From JAFMDF01 sp965277445 (lineage in GTDB: Bacteria > Bacteroidota > Bacteroidia > Chitinophagales > Saprospiraceae), in NCBI GenBank assembly GCA_965277445.1, contig CBDICY010000032.1:124001-188000 (forward strand): a DNA stretch of 64,000 bases, in the 5' to 3' direction. Below are positions 36,347 through 45,029 of the stretch, one piece after another. Position 1 is the stretch's first letter. Each line of letters opens with the position of its first letter. The notes beneath the pieces were generated by a model, which ran no database searches, was not told the origin of the DNA, and worked only from the letters and a program-made list of their open reading frames with translations. A program made the translations under genes and the position numbers.

Positions 36347-36520
36347 ATGTACGAGTACGAAAAAGAGGATACAGTAAAAATCATAGCTGGGGAATTTAAG
36401 AATTTTTCAGGGGTAATTACTGATGTTAATCAACGTATGAGAACGTTACAAGTAGAGATTACGATTTTTGGCAGGAAAACATCAAAAGAATTGAAATTCG
36501 ACCAAATTGAAAAGGTGTAA
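36347..36520 (+). CDS. stand-alone KOW-domain protein, like the C-terminal domain of NusG
   Basis: 57 residues. The product reads as a complete KOW domain: DTVKIIAGEFKNFSGVITDV, then TLQVEITIFGRKTSKELKF ending DQIEKV. The FGRKT...EL...F.Q(V/I)EKV order is that of the NusG C-terminal domain, which contacts ribosomal protein S10 or Rho. The N-terminal polymerase-binding domain is absent, and a stop (TAA at 36320-36322) closes the frame upstream, so it is either a free KOW protein or a remnant of a NusG paralogue. The intact motif suggests it is under selection. The long palindrome lies just upstream. Confidence 0.65.
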   Translation: MYEYEKEDTVKIIAGEFKNFSGVITDVNQRMRTLQVEITIFGRKTSKELKFDQIEKV

Positions 36521-37004
36521 AGGATGTGTTCAGTATTACTTTTTGTAACCCCAGTTGTGTCAAGTTTGCAACTGCAAATCAGTCACAGACTGAAGGAGTG
36601 CTAGTGTTACTATTTTTCGGTAGCTACCAAATTCAGAATTAAAGTCCCAACTCTATTCGCATCTTTATCTAATAAAAAATAATTTCTTCAATCGAAAGAT
36701 TTGCGACGCTATTCGTTATCCTTCTTTTTAAATCGTCGAACATTGACACAAGAATTCTAATTTGGATTGAATAACCTGTCACTTTATATAAGACTTACCA
36801 AATCACGTAAACTTCTACCCAAACGGTCTAACTTCCCAACAACAACATTACCTTCACGAACCTGCCCCAGTAATTCATTTTTTGGACATTATAAATTTTG
36901 ATTAATAGAAGATATAGGACACACCCAATGAAAATAAAGCGAAATTATTAAATTTAAAAAATAAAGCGCAATTCTTTTGCCAATCAAATTCTATTCACCA
37001 TCTT
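36521..37004. other. gene-poor region with decayed recombinase
   Basis: No complete gene. CAGTC/GACTG hairpin words lie near 36581-36593, a resolvase remnant lies on the minus strand at 36669-36888, and AT-rich sequence leads to the BCCT gene. Confidence 0.55.
36669..36888 (-). pseudogene. decayed serine-recombinase (resolvase/invertase) fragment
   Basis: In the minus strand, 36888 to 36784 encodes LLGQVREGNVVVGKLDRLGR followed by SLRDLVSLI and a stop. This is the hallmark of Hin/Tn3-type resolvases (VxxKLDRLGRSLxDL) and stands just before the region's usual middle part. The frame then shifts, and 36782-36669 continues with VTGYSIQIRILVSMFDDLK, possibly the decayed following part. There is no start codon and no catalytic N-terminus, so it is a remnant of a mobile element. 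Confidence 0.65.
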
Positions 37005-38522
37005 ATGGCCATGCGTAATTTGAAACACCCCGTTTTTTGGCCACCTTTTTTAATTCTAATTGCTTCCGTTTCTTATAGTTTGATTGACAGCGAGGGTTTT
37101 ATTAAAAATGCAAGTGCTTTAAATAGTTTCCTATTGGATAAGTTTGGGTGGTTATACTCCATTAGTACTTTAGCTTTTTTGGGGATTGTCGTTTGGATTT
37201 ATTTTTCGCCAATTGCCAAAGTGCGGATTGGTGGTAAAGATGCTAAACCTTTCTTAACCAAATGGCGCTGGTTCTCAATTACGCTTTGCACCACTATTGC
37301 CACAGGTATTCTTTTTTGGGGAACCTCCGAACCCCTTTATCACCTCCATGCACCACCCGAAGGATTGGGCATTCAACCGAATAGTATTGAATCCTTGCGC
37401 TTCGCCATGTCTACTTTATTTATGCATTGGACCTTAATTCCTTACGGGATTTATACTGCGGCAGGACTTTTATTTGCTTTGGTTTATTATAATTTAAAAC
37501 GACCTTTTAGTTTAGGGGCCATGCTCTACCCTATTTTTGGTCAACGCGTAGAAGGCAATATCGGCAAAACAATTGATGCCATCTGCTTATATAGTTTAGT
37601 TGCGGGTATGGCATCGTCTTTGGGCACAGGTATTTTAACGATTGCAGGTGGTTTAAACACCCTATACGGTATAGAAAGTAGTTCGTTGGTTTTAACGATT
37701 ATTGCTTTAGTCATTGTCGCCACTTTTGTTTTGTCGGCAATAAGTGGTTTGATGAAAGGGATTCAGCTATTATCGGATTGGAATATTAAAGCCTTTATCG
37801 GCTTGGCTATTTTTGTCTTTATTTGTGGGCCTTCTTTATTTATTTTAAAAATTGGCGTAGAAAGTGTTGGGGAATTTCTGCAAACTTTTTTCCAAAGAAG
37901 TTTATATGTTGGCCTAAGTCCAGCAGATAATTGGTCAGAGAGTTGGACGATTTTTTATTGGGCCAATTGGTTGGCTTGGGCGCCAGTTAGCGCTTTATTT
38001 TTAGGGCGTTTATCGCTCGGTTATACCGTCAAAGAATTCATTCATTTCAACCTCATTTTTCCTTCTATTTTCGGCGCTATTTGGATGATGATTTTTGGTG
38101 GAACTTCTTTACATTTAGATTATTTTGGGGAAGGTAGTCCTATTTATGCTATATTACAAAACGAAGGTATTGAAAACGTCGCTTTCACCATTTTAGGGGA
38201 TCTTCCTTTTGCTCAAATCATCAGTTTCCTATTTTTAATAATTGTCTTTTTGTCTTTTGTCACCGCTTCTGATTCGAATACCTCCGCTATGAGTGGTTTG
38301 AGTTCTACAGGTATTTCCCCTGACAGCCCAGAACCTTCTTTGTTCATTAAAATAATCTGGGGCATAACGATTGGCGCTATTTCCCTAATTATGATTACCA
38401 ATTCAGGAATTGATGGCGTGAAGATGGCTTCTAATTTAGGAGGGTTTCCTGCTTTGTTTTTTATGATATTAGCAGCTTGGGCTTTGGTGAAATTGGGGCG
38501 GTCTCCTGAAGTTTTGGAATAG
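37005..38522 (+). CDS. BCCT-family betaine/choline/carnitine transporter
   Basis: 505 residues with about twelve membrane helices. The BCCT signature appears as FYWANWLAWAPVSALFLGRL near residues 322-341, followed by SLGYTVKEF, and the early GTSEPLYHLHAPP near 108-120 is the substrate-path segment. It should move a quaternary ammonium compound such as glycine betaine, with sodium or protons, for osmotic protection or nutrition. The C-terminal tail is short, so it lacks the long osmosensing tail of BetP. No catabolic gene is adjacent. It stands alone beside the gene-poor region. Confidence 0.93.
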   Translation: MAMRNLKHPVFWPPFLILIASVSYSLIDSEGFIKNASALNSFLLDKFGWLYSISTLAFLGIVVWIYFSPIAKVRIGGKDAKPFLTKWRWFSITLCTTIATGILFWGTSEPLYHLHAPPEGLGIQPNSIESLRFAMSTLFMHWTLIPYGIYTAAGLLFALVYYNLKRPFSLGAMLYPIFGQRVEGNIGKTIDAICLYSLVAGMASSLGTGILTIAGGLNTLYGIESSSLVLTIIALVIVATFVLSAISGLMKGIQLLSDWNIKAFIGLAIFVFICGPSLFILKIGVESVGEFLQTFFQRSLYVGLSPADNWSESWTIFYWANWLAWAPVSALFLGRLSLGYTVKEFIHFNLIFPSIFGAIWMMIFGGTSLHLDYFGEGSPIYAILQNEGIENVAFTILGDLPFAQIISFLFLIIVFLSFVTASDSNTSAMSGLSSTGISPDSPEPSLFIKIIWGITIGAISLIMITNSGIDGVKMASNLGGFPALFFMILAAWALVKLGRSPEVLE

Positions 38523-38616
38523 TTCTTCAGAACAGAGAATAGAGATTCACTTTTCGGAGATTCAGTCAATTTCTGACCTTGTTTGCCAATATTTGGTCTC
38601 TTTTCTCTAAATATAA

Positions 38617-38708
38617 AGTCCCAGCGGGACTAAATCTGCCTGCCGGTAGGAAGGGATGGGTAGCAAAACAATGGACCTCCGACTACCAATTCTCATGCCG
38701 TTGGCATG
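38617..38708. repeat. two hairpins, AGTCCC/GGGACT and CATGCC/GGCATG
   Basis: AGTCCC at 38617-38622 pairs with GGGACT at 38626-38631, and CATGCC at 38694-38699 pairs with GGCATG at 38703-38708. They flank CCTGCCGGTAGG. Located between the convergent BCCT and glycosyltransferase genes; a dispersed-repeat type known in Bacteroidota. Confidence 0.6.
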
Positions 38709-38725
38709 CAAGATAGAAAGGTTCT

Positions 38726-40213
38726 CTACCGCAAATTCAAATGTCGAATAGAATAGTAGAAGATAGTCCCAAACCCAGCCATTAATAAAGCATGATAAAC
38801 TAAAAAAGTATAATCGCCCATTTGCCAGCCAATGACAACTGCAGCCGCAAAATAGATGGCTAATAAACCTTCAAAAATGGTCGTCCAAGAAATGTTTGAT
38901 TGAAAGTATTTTTGCTTACGGAAAGTATCTTTGATCCCATTTATATTAAACTTTGGTGTTCTAACAAAAGGGGATTCTTTGCCCCACCAGCCTTGAATGA
39001 CGGCAATTGTATTGTGCAAGGAAAGTCCCATAGACAAGGCTAGAAAAACGGGAAATAAAAGAACAAATTTGGTCACTTTTCTAAAATAGGATTCCTCCTT
39101 AAGTTCTGCCGAAACATTGGCTACATAATAGACCGCAATCACGGATAATAAGCCAATTAAGAAAATACCAAAATAGCGGGTATCAAAACCAATTTCTTGC
39201 ATCGCAAATAAAAGCGGTACACTAAAAACGCCCGCAATAAAAACGAAGATAAAAATGGTACTACCCAATAAATGCCCAGAAGCATGTAATTTTTGACTCA
39301 ATTTCAAATTGGATTGCCAAATAGTTGGCAACATCTTTTTCGCTGTTTCCGCTCCTCCTTTCATCCATCTAAATTGCTGCGATTTTAAGCCGTTCATTTC
39401 CGCAGGTAATTCCGCAGGAGAACCAAATTTTTCCAAAAAGATAATCTCCCAACCTTTCAACTGTGCTCTATAACTTAAATCTAAATCTTCGGTCAAAGTA
39501 TCTGCTTCCCAACCACCTGCACTAGCAATCGTTTCTTTTCGCCAAACTCCTGCCGTCCCATTAAATTGCAATAAATAATTACCAGATTTTCGACCTCGTT
39601 GTTCTACTGTAAAATGCACATTTAATTGCATCGCTTGCAGTTTCGTCAACATCGAATAATTCTGATTGATATGTTCCCATCGCGTTTGGACAACACCAAT
39701 TTTTGGATTCTTAAAATAAGGAATGGTATTTAATAGAAAATCTCGGCGAGGTAAAAAGTCTGCATCAAAAATGGCAATAAAATCTCCTTTTGCTTGCTCC
39801 GTAGCTTCTTTCAATGCCCCTGCTTTATAACCCGTTCTATCTGTCCGACAGATTTGTTTGATTTGAAATCCTTTTGCTGCATACTGTTCTACTTTATTTC
39901 TAACGATTTCTATTGTTTCGTCTGTTGAATCATCTAGGATATGAATTTCAAATTTATCTTTTGGATACTCAAATTCCGAGACTCTGTCAATTAATCGTTC
40001 AATCACATACAATTCATTATAAATGGGCAATTGTATCGTAACAAAAGGTAAATCTTCGGCCTTTATTTTCTTTGTCTCAGATTTTAATAAGGGAATAAAT
40101 TGATCGCCTTTGCTATACTTATACAATAAATGAAATTGTAATAAACAGTAAGTGGTAATGTAGAATAAAGCTACACAATAAATTCCTAAAATAGTATATG
40201 CCAAAATGGACAT
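38726..40213 (-). CDS. cellulose-synthase-like family-2 glycosyltransferase
   Basis: 495 residues. A first membrane helix is followed by a GT-A domain with VTIQLPIYNE, DDSTDET (first Asp), DADFLPRRD (DxD) and the acceptor segment LTEDLDLSYRAQLKG, then QQFRWMKGG, the QxxRW motif of processive enzymes. Four or five membrane helices follow. It should polymerise or transfer a sugar from a UDP- or GDP-sugar at the inner membrane, making a beta-linked glycan or a glycolipid. It is downstream of the DinB-like gene (4 bases apart), so the two are co-transcribed. A separate GT2 gene lies further upstream. Confidence 0.9.
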   Translation of the reverse strand: MSILAYTILGIYCVALFYITTYCLLQFHLLYKYSKGDQFIPLLKSETKKIKAEDLPFVTIQLPIYNELYVIERLIDRVSEFEYPKDKFEIHILDDSTDETIEIVRNKVEQYAAKGFQIKQICRTDRTGYKAGALKEATEQAKGDFIAIFDADFLPRRDFLLNTIPYFKNPKIGVVQTRWEHINQNYSMLTKLQAMQLNVHFTVEQRGRKSGNYLLQFNGTAGVWRKETIASAGGWEADTLTEDLDLSYRAQLKGWEIIFLEKFGSPAELPAEMNGLKSQQFRWMKGGAETAKKMLPTIWQSNLKLSQKLHASGHLLGSTIFIFVFIAGVFSVPLLFAMQEIGFDTRYFGIFLIGLLSVIAVYYVANVSAELKEESYFRKVTKFVLLFPVFLALSMGLSLHNTIAVIQGWWGKESPFVRTPKFNINGIKDTFRKQKYFQSNISWTTIFEGLLAIYFAAAVVIGWQMGDYTFLVYHALLMAGFGTIFYYSIRHLNLR

Positions 40214-40217
40214 TTAA

Positions 40218-40691
40218 TTAGTTTTCGGTTATGTAAAATCTATGTTTAAAGCCAAAAATAGCGTAAATATGATGTGCTTCATGTAATAAAAAGAATGTAG
40301 TCCATTCTTCTACATTCATACGCCCTAATTTTGGATGAATACCTATTGCTTGTATTTGTGCTGCTGTTAAATCGAGTATTCTAGCTACGATTTCCTTTCT
40401 AGTTAATATAGTTTTCTCAATAATTTCTTCACTTGTGTAATCACACCAATCATAAAATTTGGGATCAGCTTCTGCTTTATATCTCTCTAAATATGGTGCT
40501 TCCTCATTCAAGATAACTCCTAAACGTTCTAAAAAGATTTCTTGATACCTGCCTAAATGCGCTAAATGTTCGTGAACTGACCATTTTTCAGGAATTAGTT
40601 GTTTCTTCAAGAAAACCTCATCTACATTTTCTAGCAATCGAAGTAGCCATGCAAATTGATTAGTTAGCTTTTCTTTAGTAAATTCATCCAT
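40218..40691 (-). CDS. DinB-like metal-binding four-helix protein
   Basis: 157 residues, soluble. The pattern WSVHEHLAHLGRYQE (about 37-51) and FLLHEAHHIYAIF (about 136-148) gives the three-histidine metal site of the DinB/YfiT four-helix bundle. Family members are bacillithiol transferases or have no known activity. Bacilliredoxin (48064-48477) in this window makes a bacillithiol link possible, but only as an inference. The gene overlaps no neighbour and precedes the glycosyltransferase gene by 4 bases. Confidence 0.82.
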   Translation of the reverse strand: MDEFTKEKLTNQFAWLLRLLENVDEVFLKKQLIPEKWSVHEHLAHLGRYQEIFLERLGVILNEEAPYLERYKAEADPKFYDWCDYTSEEIIEKTILTRKEIVARILDLTAAQIQAIGIHPKLGRMNVEEWTTFFLLHEAHHIYAIFGFKHRFYITEN

Positions 40692-40804
40692 TTTATCGTA
40701 TCAAATTCTTATGGAGTAATACTCTACCCGACGGTTTTTAAAATTGTGCCTAAAACGCCGCTTTTAGCGGCTCGACTAAGGGGCTTGGGGTGGTAAATTT
40801 GGCA

Positions 40805-40940
40805 TATATCTGATACTTCTAAAGTACCTGATATATAGACTCTAAGGCAAAATGGTATCTGATACCTATCCTCCAAATGTCCTTTTTCCAGTAGAATCTA
40901 TAACTTAACGTATCAGATATTTTGAAAATATCAGATACGT
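40805..40940. repeat. hairpins of the TATC(A/T)GATA family
   Basis: One copy at 40805-40837 closely matches 11861-11891. A half copy GGTATCTGATACC lies near 40854-40866, and a third at 40908-40940 has arms ACGTATCAGATATTT and AAATATCAGATACGT with one unpaired centre. The arms differ but keep their pairing. The stretch separates two minus-strand gene groups. Confidence 0.7.
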
Positions 40941-40956
40941 ACAAATAAACCCTCGC

Positions 40957-41652
40957 CTATAATAGTTTAAAAATCGTCCACAAAATCTTATGCCCTGCTA
41001 GAATAGTCCCTCTTAAAGTACCCGAAACTTTAGAGACTCCAATTCTTTTGCGATAAGTCATCGCTACTTCGGTACATTTCAATTTGTGTTTAGCTGCTTT
41101 TACCTGCATTTCTACCGTCCAACCAAAGGTCTTATCTTGCATGTCAATCGCCAATAATTGTTGCCATTTGATTGCTCTAAATGGCCCTAAATCAGTAAAA
41201 CTATAATTATAAAATAAACGAATCAGATTGGTTGCCAGCCAATTACCAAAAATTTGTTGTGGCATCATCGCCCCTGATTCCATATCTCCCAAAGCTCTGG
41301 AACCAATTACCATATCCATATCACCTGCTATAATCGGCGCTACTAATTTGGTCATTTCCTCTGGATGATCCGAATAATCGCCATCCAAAAAAACGACGAT
41401 ATCTGGCTGTTCAGAAAGTGATTTTGCTTTAATATGCGCCATCCCCTTAAGGCAAGCATTTCCATACCCCTTCAACGGTTGATCTACAACGGTTGCGCCA
41501 TTTTCTAAAGCAACAACTTTGGTATTATCGGTACTATTATTATTACAAACAATAATCTCTCGAACCAAATCTTTAGGGATGTCTCGCAGGACATTTCCAA
41601 TAGAATCTTGCTCGTTATAAGCAGGAATGATGACGTCAATAATTGTTGGCAT
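40957..41652 (-). CDS. DPM1-type family-2 glycosyltransferase
   Basis: 231 residues, no membrane segment except a weak C-terminal helix. The GT-A core reads VIIPAYNEQDSIGNVL, then CNNNSTDNT, PLKGYGNAC, and FLDGDYSDHPEEM (the DxD), with GSRALGDMESGAM further on. This matches polyprenyl-phosphate mannosyl- or glucosyltransferase-like enzymes, which charge a lipid carrier. It could work with the membrane GT39-like protein at 2036, which would use such a donor, but they are far apart. Function is inferred from family only. Confidence 0.87.
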   Translation of the reverse strand: MPTIIDVIIPAYNEQDSIGNVLRDIPKDLVREIIVCNNNSTDNTKVVALENGATVVDQPLKGYGNACLKGMAHIKAKSLSEQPDIVVFLDGDYSDHPEEMTKLVAPIIAGDMDMVIGSRALGDMESGAMMPQQIFGNWLATNLIRLFYNYSFTDLGPFRAIKWQQLLAIDMQDKTFGWTVEMQVKAAKHKLKCTEVAMTYRKRIGVSKVSGTLRGTILAGHKILWTIFKLL

Positions 41653-41660
41653 GTTATTTC

Positions 41661-41683
41661 TGTAGCACAGACTTGTTGTCTGT
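41661..41683. repeat. hairpin with TGTAGC flank
   Basis: ACAGAC at 41667-41672 pairs with GTCTGT at 41678-41683, preceded by TGTAGC. A sister copy in the opposite orientation lies at 44343-44366. Confidence 0.6.
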
Positions 41684-41797
41684 TATTGTAGGAGCAAAAT
41701 TACGTTAAAAGTATCGACATTTTTTGTAGCAATTCGGACAAATACTCGCCTAAATAAGAATTCCCGTTAATCCGCTGTGGAATTATACGTTATAAAC

Positions 41798-41805
41798 TAA
41801 CTTTG
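41798..41805 (+). promoter_or_regulatory. -7 box of the beta-helix lipoprotein gene
   Basis: TAACTTTG matches TAnnTTTG. No clear -33 TTTG lies at the right distance. The start codon is 101 bases downstream. Confidence 0.45.
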
Positions 41806-41906
41806 CGTTTATTCTTTCGTTGGACTGTTAAGGTCTTTTAACTGAAAAATCAAGGTTCAAAGAGTCGATATTCTAAAAAAACGCTTCCATTCACATTTAA
41901 TAGTAC

Positions 41907-43385
41907 ATGAAAAAAATATTATTTTTTACCCTAATCTCCGTTTTCTATCTATTAGTCGCTTGTAATAAAGAAGAGGATTTCTTGTTGGATAGTTCAGCCG
42001 AGTTAAGTTTTTCGGTAGATACGCTGCGTTTTGATACCATTTTTACGGAATTGGGTTCAGCTACTCGTATTTTAAAAATTTATAATACAAATGACCAACC
42101 TGTCAAGATTAATAAAATCAGCTTAGAACGAGGAAGTGCATCGTCTTTTAGGCTAAATATAGATGGATTGCCAATTAACGAAGCAACGGATGTAGAAATC
42201 TTAGCCAATGATAGTTTATATATTTTCGCCGAAGTAACAGTTGATCCAGATAATCCATTATCTATTAGTCCTTATGTCATTGACGAACGCTTATTGGTGG
42301 ATTTAAATGGCACAGAAAGAGCAGTCACATTAGAAGCTTGGGGGCAAAATGCCAATTACATCCCAGATCGTTTTAGTCAAGGCGGTGGAGCTTTTATTAG
42401 TTGTGATTTAGGCGAGGTGATTTTTGATGACCCCAAACCTTATGTGATTTATGGCGCTTTGTTTGTGGATAGTTGTACCCTAAATATTCCCGCAGGAACA
42501 GAAATTTATGTACATGGTGGCATTGTTAGAACAGGAGTTTTAGGAGAAAACTATAATGATGGCTATATTATTGCTTTGCCTAGAGGACGCTTAAAAATTG
42601 AAGGTACCGTAGAACGCCCTGTAACCATTCAAGGCGATCGCTTAGAAGAACCATTTGAAGATGTAGCTGGTCAATGGGGTGGTATTTGGTTAACTAGAAC
42701 CAGTCGAGGGCATAAAATAGAACATACGGTTATTAAAAATGCTCGGTTTGGGATTATCGCCGATTCTTCTTCGACACTAATCATAGAAAACTCGCAGGTT
42801 TTAAATGCGATTAGTGGCGGATTAATAGCCATTCATTCCAGAGTCAATGCCGAAAATTGTCTGTTTGCAGGTAATGGAGGCAACGCCGTACAATTAGAAT
42901 ATGGTGGTAGTTACGACTTTTCTTATTGTACCTTGGCAAGCTATGGGGTGGACAATGCTGCTTTGCGAATGACGAATGTATTCTGTTTAGATCAGTTTTG
43001 TGAACGTGCTCGTTTTAATGATTTAAAAGTTAGGTTTAAAAATTCGATTATATTTGGCTCTCGTTCTGACGAAATTGAATTATTCGATGCCGAGCAAGCA
43101 GCTTTTGATTATAATTTTGAAAATTGTATTGTCCGAGTAGATGATTTAGTAGACGAAGAGGATACGCCCGATTTTTTCGACAACTGTATTCCTTGCCAGC
43201 CAAGTCAAGGAGAAGGCAATAATGTTGTCCTTTTTAAAGACCCTAGCGAAGACGATTACACCTTAGATTCACTATCTATTGCCGATGGGTTTGGCACACC
43301 TATTTTTAATCAAACGACAGATATTTTAGGGGTCAGGAGGGATGCAAGTATGCCAGATGCAGGTTGTTTTGAACGAGTTGAGTAA
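41907..43385 (+). CDS. lipoprotein with right-handed beta-helix domain
   Basis: 492 residues with a lipobox ending at Cys19. Residues about 25-140 form an Ig-like or choice-of-anchor-like domain (FDTIFTELGSATRILKIYN). From about 165 on, short repeats such as IEHTVIKNARFGIIA, LIIENSQVLNAISGGLIAI and NAENCLFAGNGG form a parallel beta-helix, as in pectate-lyase-like and surface proteins. It may bind or cut polysaccharide at the surface, though no catalytic triad is evident. A -7 box lies upstream. The next gene follows with 15 bases between them and is probably in the same operon. Confidence 0.75.
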   Translation: MKKILFFTLISVFYLLVACNKEEDFLLDSSAELSFSVDTLRFDTIFTELGSATRILKIYNTNDQPVKINKISLERGSASSFRLNIDGLPINEATDVEILANDSLYIFAEVTVDPDNPLSISPYVIDERLLVDLNGTERAVTLEAWGQNANYIPDRFSQGGGAFISCDLGEVIFDDPKPYVIYGALFVDSCTLNIPAGTEIYVHGGIVRTGVLGENYNDGYIIALPRGRLKIEGTVERPVTIQGDRLEEPFEDVAGQWGGIWLTRTSRGHKIEHTVIKNARFGIIADSSSTLIIENSQVLNAISGGLIAIHSRVNAENCLFAGNGGNAVQLEYGGSYDFSYCTLASYGVDNAALRMTNVFCLDQFCERARFNDLKVRFKNSIIFGSRSDEIELFDAEQAAFDYNFENCIVRVDDLVDEEDTPDFFDNCIPCQPSQGEGNNVVLFKDPSEDDYTLDSLSIADGFGTPIFNQTTDILGVRRDASMPDAGCFERVE

Positions 43386-43400
43386 ACTAAAAATTGAAAA

Positions 43401-44225
43401 TTGAAAATAGACTACACCATAAGTGTTTTAGGTTGCGGTTGGCTAGGACTACCTTTAGCAACAAAATTGGTAAAAATGGGGCATATCGTCAAAGGATCTA
43501 CCCAAACTGCCGCTAAATTAGCCATTCTACACAAGCAAGGGATTGATCCTTATTTGATTGAAGTACACAGAAAAATAAAGGGAAATAATCTACCGCATTT
43601 TTTCAAAAGTGGCATTTTAATTATTAATATTCCGCCTGGTCGAAAACGTCGAGATGTTGCCCGTTCTCATCCGAAACAAATAGAGGCAATTATAGAAAAA
43701 GCATTAATTCATGGTACGAAGAGAATACTCTTTGTAAGTTCTACAAGTGTATATGGCAATGTGAATAGAGTCGTTACAGAATCAGATGACGCCAAACCTG
43801 AAACAGCTTCTGGTGAGGCATTAATAGCCGCTGAAAATTTACTCTTGTCGCAAACTGCTTTTGAAACAACGATCGTTCGATTTGGGGGATTGACTGGAGC
43901 AGATAGAAAAGCGGGTCGTTTTTTGGCAGGTAAAAAGGATGTAAAAAACGGAGATGCGCCCGTTAATATGATTCACCAGGATGACTGTATTGGTTTATTA
44001 ACTCAAATTATTATCCAAGAAAAATGGGGTTATTTATTTAATGCTTGTGCAGATGAACATCCAACTCGTCAGGCATTTTATACCGCTCAAGCTAAATTAC
44101 AAGGCTTTGAAGCACCACAATTTTCAAAAAAGGACGCTTTAGTTGGATTTAAAGAAGTTTCTAATTATAAAATTAAAGAAGAACTTTCTTATGATTTTCT
44201 TAAACCGAACCCCTTAAACTTTTAA
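43401..44225 (+). CDS. NAD(P)-dependent epimerase/dehydrogenase-like protein
   Basis: 274 residues, starting at TTG (43401) because no earlier ATG is in frame and the dinucleotide-binding LGCGWLGLP lies right after (residues 10-18). A strand with ILIINIPPGRKRRD and FVSSTSVYGN follows; the SSTSVYG carries the active-site Ser/Tyr region of extended short-chain reductases. It resembles YeeZ-type proteins, whose reaction is unknown. It overlaps functionally with no neighbour, but is 15 bases after the beta-helix gene and likely co-transcribed. Confidence 0.78.
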   Translation: MKIDYTISVLGCGWLGLPLATKLVKMGHIVKGSTQTAAKLAILHKQGIDPYLIEVHRKIKGNNLPHFFKSGILIINIPPGRKRRDVARSHPKQIEAIIEKALIHGTKRILFVSSTSVYGNVNRVVTESDDAKPETASGEALIAAENLLLSQTAFETTIVRFGGLTGADRKAGRFLAGKKDVKNGDAPVNMIHQDDCIGLLTQIIIQEKWGYLFNACADEHPTRQAFYTAQAKLQGFEAPQFSKKDALVGFKEVSNYKIKEELSYDFLKPNPLNF

Positions 44226-44342
44226 GATTTTCCAAAAATTAATTCCGCTCCTCCAATTCCTGTTTTTTTTTACTAATTTGCAGACTGTTTTAAATGATCC
44301 CAATAGTTTTATTTGAATCATATTGAGCAGTAAACTACTATA

Positions 44343-44366
44343 CCAGACAAGAATGTCTGGGCTACA
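44343..44366. repeat. hairpin with GCTACA flank
   Basis: CCAGACA at 44343-44349 pairs with TGTCTGG at 44354-44360 and is followed by GCTACA. It is the mirror of the copy at 41661-41683, and lies 13 bases before the sigma-factor gene. Confidence 0.65.
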
Positions 44367-44378
44367 TCAGCACCGACT

Positions 44379-44939
44379 ATGCCCGAGATTGACGAACAGG
44401 AAATATTAAAACTGCTAAAAGCAGATAACCCAGAAACGGTCAAACAATTGTTTCACCAGTTCTACCCTTTCCTGTGCAATACCGTCTTTCGTATCCTAAA
44501 AGATAAAGCTCTAGCAGAAGATTTAGCCCAAGATACCTTCTTTAAATTTTGGGAAAAACGGGCAAGTATAGATATTCAAACTTCCCTCAAAGCCTACCTT
44601 CGCCGTATGGCCGTCAACGAAGCTTTATATTATATTAGAAAAAATAAAAAATTCCAGAAAGATACAGCCGTTGAACCTGGAGATTTAGGCCACACTACAG
44701 ATACCGTAGAAGAACGATTATTACATCAAGAGTTGGAAGATAAAATTGGTGCGGCTATCAAAACATTACCACCTCGCTGCCAAGAAGTCTTTAGACTGAG
44801 CCGTTTTGAAGAGTTGAGCTACAAAGAAATTGCTGCAAAGTTGGAGATTTCTATTAAAACGGTTGAGAATCAGATGGGGAAAGCTTTGAAAATATTACGG
44901 GCGGCTTTGAAGGAGTATATGCACTTTTTCCTGTTTTAA
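44379..44939 (+). CDS. ECF-type RNA polymerase sigma factor
   Basis: 186 residues. Region 2 is seen in HQFYPFLCNTVFRILKDKAL followed by AEDLAQDTFFKFWEK, and region 4 in LPPRCQEVFRLSRFEELSYK followed by EIAAKLEISIKTVENQMGKA. This is the Bacteroidota family-1 ECF group. The usual anti-sigma gene is absent: the following genes are on the opposite strand after a bidirectional terminator. So control must come from elsewhere, or the factor is free. Targets unknown. Confidence 0.93.
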   Translation: MPEIDEQEILKLLKADNPETVKQLFHQFYPFLCNTVFRILKDKALAEDLAQDTFFKFWEKRASIDIQTSLKAYLRRMAVNEALYYIRKNKKFQKDTAVEPGDLGHTTDTVEERLLHQELEDKIGAAIKTLPPRCQEVFRLSRFEELSYKEIAAKLEISIKTVENQMGKALKILRAALKEYMHFFLF

Positions 44940-44955
44940 TCTAAATTGTTGTATG

Positions 44956-45021
44956 GTTATATTGCTTTATTGTTGACATTATTACTCGACTAATAACAAT
45001 TTAACAATAAAGCAATATAAC
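44956..45021. terminator. bidirectional terminator-like 19-bp inverted repeat
   Basis: GTTATATTGCTTTATTGTT at 44956-44974 pairs perfectly with 45003-45021. It separates the convergent sigma and cytochrome genes. Confidence 0.75.
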
Positions 45022-45029
45022 AATTCTTC

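Noticed and set aside
36669..36782. Second resolvase fragment as an IS630-type transposase tail
   Set aside because: LKRRITNSVANL is vaguely like that family, but a frameshifted continuation of the resolvase is simpler.
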